A stretch of DNA of 64,000 bases from the NCBI GenBank assembly GCA_013365325.1, contig JABVXV010000078.1, positions 156,509 through 220,508 on the forward strand, read 5' to 3'. A program made the translations under genes and the position numbers. The DNA is from Dipetalonema caudispina (taxonomy: Eukaryota; Nematoda; Chromadorea; Rhabditida; Onchocercidae). A model generated the notes under the pieces. The model was not told the origin of the DNA and made no database searches. It was given only the letters and a program-made list of their open reading frames with translations. This document shows positions 63,327 to 64,000 of the stretch, piece after piece (the first letter of the stretch is position 1; each line of letters opens with the position of its first letter).

Positions 63327-64000
63327 GAAGAAGCTTTATTTGCTGATAATACAACTAAGGATATAGTATGATATTACAGATAGACATGCAACGTGATATT
63401 AACATAATTCTGCAGAAAAAATGTGACATTCTGTTGGAATAGAAGAAATAAGCGAAGATAATGTGAATAATTCATTCCGGTATAATCGGAATTATAATTC
63501 TAACATCCGTAAATTTGCTGTATGATTGGTGTAACAAAATATACAATACTTGGAAATGAAAAATAGGAAAAAAGAAAAACAGAATAATGCGTATTATCAT
63601 TAATTTTTTGTGCTATTTAATTACTAATAAATTGCACCTTAATAGAAAGTTTCAGTTAGTCGTTTCAAATTCATATTTTTTAACTGTTATTATGAAGGCA
63701 AATATAAAACGAATAGGAGATATTTGTTGGAATATTTCGAATTTTCAAATGTAAAACTTATCACAAAGTGAAATTTTAAGTGATATGATAATGCAACATC
63801 ACTACCCCAACAACAGTTGTAACCATAGTATGATATGAAAATGATGATTTCAATATTATAAACTGCATAAAAATTTGCATAATTTTTCCAGTCGTCGTAC
63901 AAATGCATTAATAGAAAAAGTTTCAAGTGGTTATGAATTTGATATTTACAGTTTTCACTTCTCTCATCTACAATAAACTTACAATATTCATAAATGAAGT
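63327..64000. other. Intergenic sequence at the right end
   Basis: AT-rich sequence after the minisatellite. I see no exon, RNA gene or repeat worth calling. Confidence 0.5.

Noticed and set aside
62940..63371. 143-residue repeat protein and its antisense partners
   Set aside because: The frames stay open only because the 45-bp repeat unit is a multiple of three and stop-free; there is no flanking coding signal.
1..64000. CRISPR arrays, bacterial operons, riboswitches, phage or integrated elements, tRNA and rRNA genes
   Set aside because: None was seen; the gene structure is eukaryotic throughout and no cloverleaf or rRNA-like block was recognised by eye.

Overview
This window looks like nuclear DNA of a parasitic nematode, most likely a filarial (onchocercid) species. 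The base composition is strongly AT-rich, with many long A/T homopolymers. Genes are split by many introns with nematode-type acceptors (TTTCAG) and GTAAGT-like donors. Several start codons sit a few bases downstream of an isolated TTTCAG/TTTTAG site with no matching upstream exon, as expected for spliced-leader trans-splicing. There is no prokaryotic, phage or CRISPR content. Every gene was rebuilt by hand from splice sites, reading phase and remembered family sequence; no alignment was run.

Fourteen protein-coding genes are supported. Left part: a DOT1-type H3K79 methyltransferase (minus, 2198-11635); a 5 kb repeat-rich spacer; a TAP-like ABC half-transporter (plus, 16834-21743); and a BRD7/BRD9-type bromodomain protein (minus, 22734-27411). 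Middle: a WIPI3/4 autophagy beta-propeller (plus, 28700-32696, split by an assembly gap); then a co-oriented run of Kish/TMEM167, POP7/RPP20 and adrenodoxin reductase (34298-40890); then NPRL3 (minus, 41683-45871) and a phosducin-like protein (minus, 46937-49312). Right part: UXT, a CENP-X/MHF2-like histone-fold protein and EMC3 (plus, 50285-55789); a MAIP1-like mitochondrial protein whose 3' end is unresolved (minus, from 59433); and a small HMG-box protein (minus, 60843-61822). A 45-bp minisatellite follows at about 63031-63326.

Most of these are single-copy housekeeping genes from unrelated pathways. They include chromatin (DOT1, BRD7/9, HMG, CENP-X), nutrient sensing and autophagy (NPRL3, WIPI), secretory membrane biogenesis (EMC3, Kish), mitochondria (FDXR, MAIP1), chaperones (PDCL, UXT) and RNA processing (POP7). 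Co-orientation and short spacing, especially the 19-nt gap between Kish and POP7, suggest some operon-like organisation.

I did not find a convincing undescribed biological system. The best leads are gene-level oddities: a CTG where the Kish start codon should be, the Kish-POP7 junction, a one-base frame conflict inside DOT1, a falsely duplicated exon at the gap in the WIPI gene, unexplained coding-like tracts around the MAIP1 locus, and several hairpins and local duplications.
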